Source: Strongylocentrotus purpuratus
Taxonomy: Eukaryota; Echinodermata; Echinoidea; Camarodonta; Strongylocentrotidae
Assembly: GCF_000002235.5 (NCBI RefSeq)
Contig: NW_022145605.1
Coordinates: 919,321 to 983,320 of the forward strand
Length of the DNA stretch: 64,000 nt
Direction: 5' to 3'
Shown: one piece after another, positions 11,297-23,080 of the stretch
How the letters are laid out: every line of letters begins with the position of its first letter
Numbering within the stretch: position 1 is the stretch's first letter
Notes under the pieces: model-generated
Told to the model about the DNA's origin: nothing
Databases searched by the model: none
What the model saw: the letters and a program-made list of their open reading frames with translations, nothing else
Translations under genes and position numbers: made by a program

Positions 11297-11427
11297 TGAC
11301 AACTGAAATATTAGATAACAATAAATGATATATTTCTATTCCAATTGTGCCAGGAATGACAAAGTAATGATTATTTTTAAATATACAATCTAACGCAACA
11401 GTGCCCGTTTTATTCTGCCTTCTCATT

Positions 11428-11927
11428 NNNNNNNNNNNNNNNNNNNNNNNNNNNNNNNNNNNNNNNNNNNNNNNNNNNNNNNNNNNNNNNNNNNNNNNNN
11501 NNNNNNNNNNNNNNNNNNNNNNNNNNNNNNNNNNNNNNNNNNNNNNNNNNNNNNNNNNNNNNNNNNNNNNNNNNNNNNNNNNNNNNNNNNNNNNNNNNNN
11601 NNNNNNNNNNNNNNNNNNNNNNNNNNNNNNNNNNNNNNNNNNNNNNNNNNNNNNNNNNNNNNNNNNNNNNNNNNNNNNNNNNNNNNNNNNNNNNNNNNNN
11701 NNNNNNNNNNNNNNNNNNNNNNNNNNNNNNNNNNNNNNNNNNNNNNNNNNNNNNNNNNNNNNNNNNNNNNNNNNNNNNNNNNNNNNNNNNNNNNNNNNNN
11801 NNNNNNNNNNNNNNNNNNNNNNNNNNNNNNNNNNNNNNNNNNNNNNNNNNNNNNNNNNNNNNNNNNNNNNNNNNNNNNNNNNNNNNNNNNNNNNNNNNNN
11901 NNNNNNNNNNNNNNNNNNNNNNNNNNN
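11428..11927. other. Assembly gap (500 N)
   Basis: Exactly 500 N bases. The round number suggests a placeholder and not a measured length. Translations across it are meaningless. Confidence 0.99.
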
Positions 11928-12034
11928 CACATCCGAGTTCTCAATAACGAAACTTGTTTCAGGAATAAAAAAATGACCTTCATAATATTTTTGCAGTGAT
12001 TTACTGACAAAAACACTGCTGGACTTTATGGGTC

Positions 12035-12420
12035 GGCTTTCATCGAAGGGTGCGGTGCGGTGCGGCGCGGTGTGGTGTGCTCAACGCACCCATTCGATAA
12101 AAGGCCCCCCGCTTTTCTCGAAAGGGTGCGTTGAGAACGGAGGACCGTCTTAGCACACCCTTTCGAGAAAAGAGGGGGGTCTTTTCTCGAAAGGGTGCGT
12201 CGACTAGTCTTTCGCATCAGTCGTTTTAAAATGAGGATCTGGGACAGAAGGTAATAGTTGCCAATTTAAGTATATCGAAAATGTATTAAATAAAATGGAA
12301 TGGTTGTTGTTGTTGTTTTAGTTTTAAGGGCGTGTGTCATTCAATTATGAATATTTACGCCGTCTTGATTACAGAGTGGTCTCTTTCGTTATTACTATGT
12401 TGATGGGGAGACAGAGAGAA
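12035..12420. repeat. Foldback copy 1: left terminal repeat with subterminal words
   Basis: It contains five variants of a 19-base word (CTTTTCTCGAAAGGGTGCG or its complement) between 12036 and 12200, alternating in orientation. Such clusters are what transposase-binding subterminal sites look like. The mirror copy is at 17484-17795. Confidence 0.8.
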
Positions 12421-14340
12421 GGAAAAAGGGAAAGGGAAAGGGAAGATAAAAGGAAAGAAAGAAGAATAAGAAGAAAAGAGGGAAACGGGGGGACGAAGGG
12501 CTCTTGAAGGCTCTTGCCTCCTCCCCACCCCCCCCCCCCCCCCCCCCCGCCAAAAAAATAAATAAGAGAGAGAGAGAGAGAGAGAAGGAAAAGGAAAGGG
12601 AAAGAAAATATAAAAGGAAAGAAAGAAGAGGAAGAAGGAAAGAGGGAAACGGGGAAGGGCGAAAGGCTCTTACCCCCCCCCCCCCCCCGGCAAAAAAATA
12701 AATAAGAGAGAGAGAGAAGGAAAGGGAAAGAAAGAAGAGGAATAAGAAGGAAAGAGGTAAACGGGGGAAGGGCGAAGGGCTCTTGCCTCCTTCCCCCCAC
12801 CCCCGCCAAAAATATATAAGAGAGAGAGAGAGAGAAGGGAAAGGGAAAGAAAATATAAAAGGAAAGAAAGAATAGGAATAAGAAGGAAAGAGGGAAACGT
12901 GGGAAGGGCGAAGGGCTCTTGCCTCCTCCCTCCCCACCCCCTGCCAAACATAATAAGATAAGAGAGAAGAAGGAAAGGGAAAGGGAAAGAGAAGATAAAA
13001 AGAAAGAAAAAAGTGGAAGAAGAAGAAAAGAGGGAAACGGGGGCGAAGGGCCCTTGCCTCCCCCTCCCGCCAAAAAAAATGAATAAGAGAGGGAGAGGGA
13101 AGGGGAAGGAAAGAAAATATAAAAGGAAAGAAAGAAGAGGAAAAAGAAATAGAAAAGAGGGAAACGGGGGAAGGGCTCTTGCCTCCTCCCCCCCCCCCCG
13201 CCAAAAAATAAATAAGAGAGAGAAGGGAAGGGAAAGAGAAGATAAAGGAAAGAAAGAAGAGGAAGTAGAAGGAAAGAGGGAAACGGGGGCGAAGGGCTCT
13301 TGCCCTCCCCCCGCCAAAAATATAAATAAGAGAGAGAGAGAGAGAGAAGGGAAAGGGAAAGGGAAAGAGAATATAAAATGGAAGAGGAAGAATAAGAAGA
13401 AAAGAGGAAACGGGGGGGACGAAGGGCTCTTGCCTCCTCCCCACCCCCCCCCCCCCCCGCCAAAAAAATAAATAAGAGAGAGAGAGAGAGAGAAGGAAAG
13501 GAAAGGGAAAGAAAATATAAAAGGAAAGAAAGAAGAGGAAGAAGGAAAGAGGGAAACGGGGGAAGGGCGAAAGGCTCTTACCCCCCCCCCCCCCGGCAAA
13601 AAAAATAAATAAGAGAGAGAGAAGGGAAAGGGAAAGAAAGAAGCGGAATAAGAAGGAAAGAGGTAAACGTGGGAAGGGCGAAGGGCTCTTGCCTCCTCCC
13701 TCCCCACCCCCTGCCAAACAATAAATAAGAGATAGAGAGAGAAGGGAAAAGAAAGGGAAAGAGAATAAAAAGGAAAGAAAAAAAGAGAAGAAGAAGAAAA
13801 GAGGGAAACGGGGGCGAAGGGCCCTTGCCTCCCCCTCCCGCCAAAAAAATGAATAAGAGAGGGAGAGGGAAGAGAGAGGGAAAGAAATATATAAAAGAAG
13901 AAAGAAGAGGAAAAAGAATAAGAAAAGAGGGAAACGGGGGCAAGGGGCTCTTGCCTCCTCCCCCCCCCCCCCCCGCCAAAAAATAAATAAGAGAGAGAAG
14001 GGAAAGGGAAAGAGAAGATAAAAGGAAAGAAAAAAGAGGAAGTAGAAGGAAGAGGGAACGGGGGCGAAGGGCTCTTGCCCTCCCCCCGACAAAAATATAA
14101 ATAAGAGAGAGAGAGAGAAGGGAAAGGGAAAGGGAAAGGGAAAGAGAATATAAAAGTGAAGAGGAAGAAGAATAAGAAAAGAGGGAAACGGGGGCGAAGT
14201 GCTGTTGCCTCCTCCCCCCCCCCCCCGCCAAAAAATAAATAAGAGAGAGAGAGAGAGAGAAGGAAAGGGAAAGAGAAGATAAAAGGAAAGAAAGAAGAGG
14301 AAGAAGAAGAAAAGAGGGAAACGGGGGCAAAGGGCTCTTG
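12421..14340. repeat. Foldback copy 1: left arm purine array
   Basis: About 14 tandem units of roughly 110-150 bases. Each unit has a GA run, GGGAAAGGGAAAG, a GAAAGAAAGAAGAGG segment, GGGAAACGGGG, AGGGCTCTTGCCTCC, a C run, and CCGCCAAAAAATAAATAAG. The unit length varies mainly through the GA and C runs. Stop-free translations through it are products of base composition and not genes. Confidence 0.85.
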
Positions 14341-15975
14341 CCTCTTTTTTTTTTCTTTCTTTTCCTTTCTTTCCTTTCTTTCCTAGTCTCCCTCTTTTTC
14401 GTTTTTCTCTTTCTTTCTTTCTTTTTCTTTTTCCTTTCCCTCTCTTTTTTCCCGACGGCAGCGCAATTTTACCGACAATATCCTGACAGTGGGGGGGGGG
14501 GGGTGTCGCACCCCCACACCCCCTTTGGAGACGCCCCTACCTACGCCACTGTTGGCGACCACAAGGCTATCAATACAAATTACGACATATTAATGAAGAT
14601 TCTTTTTTTAATATTGCAGAGAGATAAGTATTTTCTCTATGAACTTGTTTAATGGAAGGATAATAAATAATATTAAAAACATGAATACTATAGCGGTATA
14701 ATGATGAGAGAGATGATTCAAGTCATACTTCTTTTCAATGTGATTGGAGTAGACTTGAGGGTGGGGGGGGGGGTCCCCTAAGATCTCGGCCGTTTCACAG
14801 CCGATCGCCGCGAAAATGTGCATGCATGTCAAGTGAAGTGTATAAAAAAACTATGGTAATTTCAATTTGTTGAAACATTCACTCATTTGCATATTTATGG
14901 TAATTTATGCAAACAAGGTCAGAGAATTCACATTTTTACCCATAAATCATATATAATTCATATTCAAGCGTTCTTTTTCACTACATATATTTGTTAGAAT
15001 AATAATACAACAAAGTTGGAAGAGCCAGTTTATCCCTATGTTATCTCTGGTTTTGATTATTTGTATTTATGTATTATATTGTTTTTGTTGTTTTATTTCA
15101 TTTCTTACCACAATTCAACTATTTTGACCCTAAAACAAACGCATTAACTTGAAAACAAGACCAAATAACCAATGTGTTCTCTTTTTTTAAAAGAATAAAT
15201 GGTATTTCCATATGTTTGGTACATAAATCACAAAAATGAGCGATTTTAGGGCTGACATGCAAAACAAAAGGTCACGTGACTCCGCAACTATACGTCCAAT
15301 TTTCAACAAAAAAATGTTTCAAAAGATGCGTAAAACTCGAAAGAAAAAAGTCATGAAAGAAAAAATGTATATCTGCCGCGGTTCCGGAGTAGTCGCGAAA
15401 TTACTAGAGAGCACTAATCTTTTTTGGGGGCCCTCGAAAATTTGAAAAATTGTACCCCCCCCCCCCCCTTGAACGCCAGGGAGGGGGGGGGGTCTATCTC
15501 CCCAAAACGGTAAAATTAACGTGTTTTTTCACACGTTTTTTCACAGGGCGGAGCCCTCAGAAGCTCCCTCAGAAGCTCAGGGTATTAAACATCAAAATTA
15601 ATGTCGGATGAGCATAATTTTATACCTTATTTGTGACAGTGGCAGGACACAATTTGGTGTTGGGTCTAGGGGCGGAGCCCCCAGAAGCTCAGGAGTTTTG
15701 TACATTAAATTATTATTATTTTATACCTTATTTGTGACACAGGGGTCACGAATTGGCGTGGGGTCAAGGGGGTGGAGCCCCCGAAGCTCAGGGGTTTTGG
15801 GCAATAAATAACGGTCAGATGAGCATATTTTTATATACCTATTTGTGACACTGGCAGGACACAAATTGGTGTTGGATCCAAGGGGCGGAGCCCCAAGAAG
15901 GTGAGGGTTTTTATACATCAAATTATCGTCAGATGAGCATATTTTTATATCTATTTGTGACACTGGCAGGACACA
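14341..15975. repeat. Foldback copy 1: central core
   Basis: The core has three parts. First is a T/C-rich stretch. Second is a block of about 700 bases (14757-15450) closely similar to the TTAA element at 20232-20955, for example GATCTCGGCCGT...GCCGATCGCCGC and GTCAAGTGAAGT. Third is a set of about four tandem units of roughly 110 bases (15540-15975) with GGGGCGGAGCCCC, CTCAGGGGTTTT and GTCAGATGAGCATA. The same core is in copy 2 (46497-48130) but is absent from the short copy at 26220-28980. No open frame here looks coding. Confidence 0.75.
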
Positions 15976-16371
15976 AATTCTTCTTCTCTTCTTTCTTTCC
16001 TTTCATCTTCTCTTTCCCTTTCCTTCTCTCTCTCTTTTCCCTCTTTTCTTATTCTTTTTCCTCTTCTTTCTTTCCGTTTAGATTTTCTTTCACTCTCCCT
16101 TCTCTCTCTCTCTCTCTTATTTATTTTTTTGGCGGGAGGGGGTGGGGGAGGGAGGAGACAAGAGCCCTTCGCCCTTCCCACGTTTCCCTCTTTCCTTCTT
16201 ATTCCTCTTCTTTCTTTCCTTTTATATTTTCTTTCCTTTCTTTCCCTTCTCTCTCTCTCTGATTTATTTTTTGGCGGGGGGAGGCAAGAGCCCTTCGCCC
16301 ACGTTTCCCTTTTTTCTTCCTATTCTTTTTCCTCTTCTTTCTTTCCTTTTAGATTTTCTTTCCCTCTCCCT

Positions 16372-16403
<32 letters not shown>

Positions 16404-17483
16404 ATTTTTGGCGGGGGGGAGGGGGGGAGGGGGAGGGCAAGAGCCCTTCGCCCCCGTTTCCATCTTTTCTTCTTTCCTTTTATCTTCTCTTTCCCTTTCG
16501 CTTTCCAATCTCTCTCTCTCTCTCTCTCTCTCTTATTTATTTTTTGGCGGGGGAGGGGGGAGGAGGCAAGAGCCCTTCGCCTTCGTTTCCCTCTTTTCTT
16601 CTTATTCTTCTTCCTCTTCTTTCTTTCCTTTTATATTATCTTTCCCTTTCGCTTTCAAATCTCTCTCTCTCTCTCTCTCTCTTTTTTATTTTTTTGGCGG
16701 GGGGGGGAGGGCAAGAGCCCTTCGCCCACGTTTCCCTTTTTTCTTCCTATTCTTTTTCCTCTTCTTTCTTTCCTTTTAGATTTTCTTTCCCTCTCCCTTC
16801 TCTCTCTTATTTATTTTTTTGGCGGGAGGGGGGGGAGGGAGGCAAGAGCCCTTCGCCCTTCCCCCGTTTCCCTCTTTTCTTCTTCTTCTTCCTCTTTTTT
16901 CTTTCCTTTTTATCTTCTCTTTCCCTTTCCCTTTCCCTTCTCTCTCTATCTCTTATTTATTGTTTGGCAGGGGGTGGGGAGGGAGGAGGCAAGAGCCCTT
17001 CGCCCTTCCCACGTTTCCCTCTTTCCTTCTTATTCCTATCTTTCTTTCCTTTTATATTTTCTTTCCCTTTCCCTTCTCTCTCTCTCTCTTATATATTTTT
17101 GGCGGGGGTGGGGGAAGGAGGCAAGAGCCCTTCGCCCTTCCCCCGTTTACCTCTTTCCTTCTTATTCCTCTTCTTTCTTTTTCTTTCCCTTTCCCTTCTC
17201 TCTCTCTTATTTATTTTTTTGCCGGGGGGGGGGGTAAGAGCCTTTCCTTCGCCCTTCCCCCGTTTCCCTCTTTCCTTCTTCCTCTTCTTTCTTTCCTTTT
17301 ATATTTTCTTTCCCTTTCCCTTTCCCTTCTCTCTCTCTCTCTCTTATTTATTTTTTGGCGGGGGGATGAGGAGGCAAGAGCCCTTTGCCCCCCCCCCCCC
17401 GATTCCCTCTTTTCTTCTTAATCTTCTTTCTTTCCTTTTATCTTCCCTTTCCCTTTCCCTTTTTTCCTTCTCTCTGTCTCCCC
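15976..17483. repeat. Foldback copy 1: right arm pyrimidine array
   Basis: This is the inverted counterpart of the left arm array: TATTTATTTTTTGGCGG, a G run, GGCAAGAGCCCTTCGCCC, CGTTTCCCTC and then CT runs, repeated about 10 times. The arm is shorter than the left one. Confidence 0.85.
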
Positions 17484-17804
17484 CATTAACATAGTAATAA
17501 CGAAAGAGACCACTCTGTAATCAAGACCATTCCATTTTATTTAATACATTTTCGATATACTTAAATTGGCAACTATTACCTTCTGTCCCAGATCCTCATT
17601 TTAAACGACTGATGCGAAAGACTAGTCGACGCACCCTTTCGAGAAAAGACCCCCCTCTTTTCTCGAAAGGGTGTGCTAAGACGGTCCTCCGTTCTCAACG
17701 CACCCTTTCGAGAAAAGCGGGGGGCCTTTTATCGAATGGGTGCGTTGAGCACACCACACCGCGCCGCACCGCACCGCACCCTTTCGATGAAAGCCCTATG
17801 GGTC

Positions 17805-18400
17805 TGGGTCTATCCATTGGATTAAATGAGTCAGAAATCTATTTTTCACAAATGTTGTGCATATCTTTGCAAGATACAGGAATTTGTAATTCACACTTCT
17901 TGACATGAGAGAGTAAGAATTAAATATGCAAATTTATGCAAATTTATTCAATAAAATGAAAAAATCTTGTATGATACAATATATTTTAATTCAAGGTTTT
18001 TCAAATTTATACAGAAATGTAATTCTTGTTTTCAAAAAAAGAAAAAAAAAAACACGTACACCTTTATGCACACCGCCAAACATGAATGCTCACACACTCA
18101 CTTACAAACATCACCACATACAGACAAATACACACACAAAAACAGCGACTTCCAACTTTCATACCATACAAGTTTCCGAACATATAAGTACATACAATAA
18201 AGACTAATTAATCTATTTAATGTTTGAATTTGTTCCTATTTATTTGCTATTCTTTTCTTTAAAGGATGGTTCCATTGCATATTCTTTGTAATTATTTTTG
18301 TTTTGTTACATCTTCTTTGCATGATAATTTGTTTTGGTTTCATCACAACTTCTCAGGTATACTTCAATTTTCAATTTGCACCAAATTAAAATTAATTTGT
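17805..18400. other. Intergenic, no gene seen
   Basis: AT-rich sequence with a poly-A stretch near 18042 and a CACA-rich stretch at 18060-18150. Nothing coding or repeat-bounded was recognised. Confidence 0.4.
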
Positions 18401-18404
18401 TCTA

Positions 18405-18695
18405 GTTCAAATTAACACTGCTCAGCTTTGACTTGTGAGATTGACTCAAATGTTACTAATCACTTGATCAGAAATAATATTAAACGATTAATTCCTTCTT
18501 GTTCTGCTCAGCTTTGAATTCTCAGATTAACTCCTTTCAAATGTTACTAATCATTTAATCGGAAAATAATATTTACAATTAATTCCTTCTTGTTCAACCT
18601 AATACTGCTCAGTTTTGAATTCTCTTTTCAAACTTTATTAATCACTTGAGCAGAAATCAATCTTTCACAATTAATTCGTTCTTCTTCAAGTCAGA
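18405..18695. repeat. Three tandem units covering a gene's 3' end
   Basis: Three units of about 95 bases share CTGCTCAG(C/T)TTTGA, AATCA(C/T)TTGA.C and AATTAATTCCTTCTTGTTC. The unit nearest the gene overlaps the last codons of the minus-strand gene (KKNELIVKD, stop at 18657-18659), so the others are duplicates of the coding end plus downstream sequence. Confidence 0.65.
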
Positions 18696-20231
18696 TAGAA
18701 TGTTGTACTCCTTGAGTTCATCCTCATCCTCATAATCAATGAAGAAGAGGGTCTTCAGGTTATCAGTCTTGTAAGAACTAATACCAGTCACCACACCATG
18801 GATCCAGACTTTCACATGTTCAATTAGGAAGAGGTGTTCGATCCTCTTGCCTACAAGTAACTCTTGATGAATTGAAGCGGCCTATACTGGGTCAGGTTGT
18901 GGTTGGGTTTGTAGGTTGTTGTGCTTCACAACATCTACCAAATGTTGCATCATCTCTCCTCTTGTAAACGGCTGCCCTTGACGAGATAGCTGGAAATGTT
19001 TTTTTGACGGACCTTGACATTTAAGGACCTTCTGTAAGAATAACAGCTGTGTGTACAGTATTCTTCTTATTTGTTCGTCTGATTTTGTGCTCTCAATGTC
19101 TCCAACCATTTCTGTTATCTTCTGCTCTGAAGTCCACACTCCACCAAGCTCAACTACTTCATTGACCAAGTCTGCTGTCGACTTCATTCTCTTTTCCTCA
19201 AGATCCTTCCTCTTTTGTGATGCCTTTTGAAGAGCTTCCCATTTCTGCTGTTTGATAGCCTTCTTCCGTTCGGCATATCTCCTAAGAACATCGTCTGAGC
19301 ACTGCCTTGCCGCCTTCATATATTTCCCTCTTTCTTTCTCTGACAGAGAGTCTAGCCACTCCGGCATCTTATTGTTGGTCCACATGATGAGTGCTTCAAG
19401 AGTGGTGATTCTGGCAGAGGGTTTTTTGCAGACAAGCAGATCGAGTTGTGCAAAATCCCTCTCTCCAATCATGTTGGTGCTTGGGACATTGTGGTATGCT
19501 GCCTTGACGTCATCAGCCAGGTCCCAATACTTTCCTCCAGGTAGCTGGTCTTTGTACTGGCGTTGAAGGATGAGCAGGACAGCACAGCTTATCAACTCGA
19601 GGGCTTGGGTGGTCAGCATCTCCGCTTCAGCATCAGTGCTGTCTAGGAGCTTCTTTGAGATGTCATCTCCTGTGCTAATGTTGAAGAGGCTGTCACCTGC
19701 CAGGAGAGGGAATGCATCTTCCTTCCATACCATGAGCTTGGTTTGGAGTTGATGGAGTGGCTCATTCGTGTCGAAAATGTTGCCCGAGGTGATAATCCTT
19801 TCCAAAGGGGCTTGATGGCAGCGATGTAAAATATGCCAAGTGCTCGTATCTCGGCCACCAAGAGCTTCTCACTGATGTCCTCTTCGATTGCCAGGAGAAG
19901 GTTGTTACAATTTCGAATCATTGAAAGAAACTCCTGAATGTGGGGAGCGTGGAAATAAAGGGCGCAGGCACCTTCAAAAGATGTTTGCACAATTTCCAAT
20001 GTAATAAACAAGATGATTCTTCGTCCCACAAGCGTTTGACAGAAAGGCTGAAAAGACATCTTCAACTCCCGACTTGTCACATCCCCGGTGATGAAAGGCC
20101 TTACTCGATATCCTGATGAGTCTTGTGGCGCCAGATTCTGATGTTTGCAATGTGTGTGCATGCCTTCCTGATGTTGTAATATCTTCAAACGCTTTCAGGG
20201 CTTTGTCCACTTCTTCAGCGAAGTTTATTAA

Positions 20232-20955
20232 CCCTATTAGCTCGGGCTTCTAAGGCCCCCCCCCCCCCCATGATCTCGGCCGTGAAACGACCGATCGCCG
20301 CAAAAAATTTGCATATATGTCAAGTGAAGTATATAGAATACTATGGTAATTTCAATTTTTTGAAAAATTCACTCATTTGCATATTTATGGTAATTTATGC
20401 AAATAAGGTCATCAAATTCACATTTTGCCCATAAATCAGACATTATTCATATTTAAGCATTCTTTCTCACTACATATATTTGTTAGACCATTTGGAATAA
20501 TAATACAACACAAAAATTGAAAAACCAGGGTTATTCCTTGTTATCTATTGTTTTGATAATTTCTTATGTATTTCTTTGTTTTTTTTTAACTTATGTATTT
20601 TATTGTTTTTGTTGTTTTTATTTCATTTCCAACTATAATTCAACTATTTTGACCCCAGAATAAACACCTAAACTATAAACAAGACCAAATAACCAATGTT
20701 TTATCTCTTTATTTGAAAAATGAGATTTCCATATGTTTTGTACACAAATCACAAAAATAAGCGATTTTCGAGCTGACATGCAAAGACAAAAGGACACGTG
20801 ACTTTGTAATGGTAGGTCCGATTCTTTCAAAAGATGCGCAAGACTCGAAAGAAAAAAGTCACAAATTTTCTTGCGTTAAAAATTATCGCGAAAATGTCGA
20901 GGAGGGGGCTTTAGAAGCCCCCCCCCCCCCCCCCCCCCCCCCGGGCTAAATAGGG
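20232..20955. mobile_element. TTAA (piggyBac-like) MITE inside an exon
   Basis: The flanks are TTAA on both sides (20228-20231 and 20956-20959). The ends are CCCTATTAGCTCGGGCTTC and the complement of a terminus reading CCCTATTTAGCCCGG. TTAA targets and CCC-starting ends are characteristic of piggyBac. It is 724 bases with no gene. Removing the element and one TTAA leaves the minus-strand coding frame continuous (EEVIG...INFAEE), which confirms the insertion site. It shares about 600 bases with the core of the two long foldback elements. Confidence 0.85.
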
Positions 20956-22251
20956 TTAAACCTATCACTTCCTCCAATTCCTTATTCCTCTTCTCTAGGA
21001 ACGACACTTTCTCCTTCAGGTCCATCAGATCCTGCACGTCTGCACCAGATGTATGCCGTCGCCGGAGATACCTGTCTTGGTCATAGACTTTTCTCTGAGA
21101 TTGGTTGATATGTTTAGAATGCGCTTGCATGGATTGCACTCTATCTTTTGATGAGCTGAGTTGGTTTTCTGCTCTGTTCAAGATCTTCTCTCAACTCTTG
21201 GATGAGAGTAGATAATTCTGCATTTTCATCCTTCAGCTTTGTTATGCTTTCATCTCTCCTTTTGATCCTCTTGTTAACATTCCTGGCGTTTACTTTCTGA
21301 AGTTTTCCTTGACATGCTACAAGTTTTTTCTCCAATTCAAGCAGTTCTTTTTCTTTTTCTTCATACTTTTTCTTGTAGGCGTTCAGTTCCTGACAAGTTG
21401 GATCAAACTCTGCCGTGATTTTCTTCATCTTGTTGCACAGGGATACAAAACTATCCTTTAGGGTGCCGAAATCAGCAATTTCTATCTGTCTTGCTTTACG
21501 CATGGCAAGCTCCTCCTCTAGAAACTCCAGACGATGCCTTTGGTCTTCTATCGTTCCTTCCATTCCTGCCAATTTCCGTTTGACTCCTTTGTTCTCCGTC
21601 TTGATTTCAGCGATTTGCGCTCTCATTTTCTTCTTCCTAGGAGTGTCTGGCTTCTTCAGTTGCTTGCTTCTCAAGACTACGAATTCCCCATCTAGTAGAC
21701 TGGACAATTTCTGTTCCTGTACAATACCTTTAGCATTTTTTAAAATATGTTTGTGCTTTGCTACAACCTCTTTAACATAATTACAAACTTAATGGTCGTT
21801 AGCAGAAACACCACCTAACTTGATCAATATTCTAGCAATTCCCATATTTGACATTCTGTTCTCTTTTGCAATTTCTCCACAGTGGGCAAATCCTCCTGTC
21901 CCGTGAAGAGGTCCCGGTGAAGATCCATGGCTGTACAGTATGGCCCAATATCTGCAGGAGAAAAACATAAAAGAGAAAGCAAACTATTAATTTATGAATC
22001 ATATTATGTCATTTATTGTCAAGTCAATAGCTTTAATTTAGTAACTGAGTAATTGTTGTGTGATATGTGTATTCATTGTGATTCTTCTGCCTATTAAATA
22101 CAATGCTTATTTAGTGATGAGGATTGGATGAGCATAAATTTGAAAACATATGTATATTCCATTCATCTTAAATCACGGATTCCAAATAAGATGTTCATTT
22201 AATTTTGGGACGATTAACCATAATAAAAAACAGTGACAACAATAATTATCG

Positions 22252-23080
22252 TTGCTTCCTCCGGGGATTGCCGTCGCTTGAGGAGCTGATGATCCGGCCG
22301 CTACTCCAGGAGCTGATGACCCCGCTGCTAGTGCTACAGGAGCTGTTACTATTAACAAAACAAAATTAGAAAAGATAAATAAATTAACGCCATTCTTATT
22401 TCCTTAGCTTATTTTGTCATGATAAATACTACTAATAAAGATTCAAGGCAACAATGATTAAAAACTAAAATGTTCATTTAATTCATGCATGATTTACCAT
22501 TTGAAAATAAACAGTGACAACAATAATTACCATTGCTTCCTCCTGGGATTGAAGTCGCTTGAGGAGCTTAAGATCCTGTCGCTAGTACAGCTAGTAGCTG
22601 ATGATCCTGCTGGAATTGACAATTCTCCTGCTCCGCCTCCAGGAGCTGATGATCCCGCTGCTGGTGATACAGGAGCTGTTACTATTAACAAAACAAAATT
22701 AGAAAAGATAAATAAATTAACGCCATTCTTATTTCCTTAGCTTATTTTGTCATGATAAATACTACTAATAAAGATTCAAGGCAACAATGATTAAAACTAA
22801 AATGTTCATTTAATTCATGCATGATTTACCATTTGAAAATAAACAGTGACAACAATAATTACCATTGCTTCCTCCTGGGATTGAAGTCGCTTGAGGAGCT
22901 TAAGATCCTGTCGCTAGTACAGCTAGTAGCTGATGATCCTGCTGGAATTGACAATTCTCCTGCTCCGCCTCCAGGAGCTGATGATCCCGCTGCTGGTGAT
23001 ACAGGAGCTGTTACTATTAACAAAACAAAATTAGAAAAGATAAATAAATTAACGCCATTCTTATTTCCTTAGCTTATTTT
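22252..23080 (-). repeat. Tandemly duplicated Ala/Gly/Ser/Pro exons
   Basis: A 332-base segment is repeated almost exactly (for example 22489-22740 and 22821-23072), and a more diverged third copy lies at about 22252-22350. On the minus strand each recent copy holds a 151-base open segment (22531-22681 and 22863-23013) between an AG and a GTAATT, coding for a run rich in APGAS. The third copy has lost its GT donor. The exon length is not a multiple of three, so only some combinations keep frame, and I could not decide which is used. Confidence 0.75.

Larger units (their letters stand above)
12035..17795. mobile_element. Foldback element, copy 1 (5.8 kb)
   Basis: Both ends start GGCTTTCATCGA and form long inverted repeats. 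Each arm has an outer unique part of about 380 bases rich in repeated CTTTTCTCGAAAGGGTGCG words in both orientations, then an inner tandem array that is purine-rich in the left arm and pyrimidine-rich in the right. The centre (about 14341-15975) is not inverted. The flanks TTATGGGTC (12026-12034) and CTATGGGTC (17796-17804) look like a 9-base target duplication with one change. The structure is like the foldback TU elements described long ago from a sea urchin. A 9-base duplication is usual for Mutator-like elements. There is no transposase gene, so it depends on another element to move. Copy 2 lies at 43993-49803 and a shorter copy at 26220-28980. Confidence 0.9.

Noticed and set aside
12369-14330. 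Very long minus-strand open frames (250-565 residues) rich in Phe, Ser, Leu, Pro and Gly
   Set aside because: They lie wholly in the purine array of the foldback arm, where all three frames lack stops because of base composition; all frames give similar low-complexity proteins.
16129-17494. Plus-strand frames of up to 450 residues, and similar ones at 27269-28703 and 48084-49502
   Set aside because: Translations of the pyrimidine arrays of the three foldback elements.
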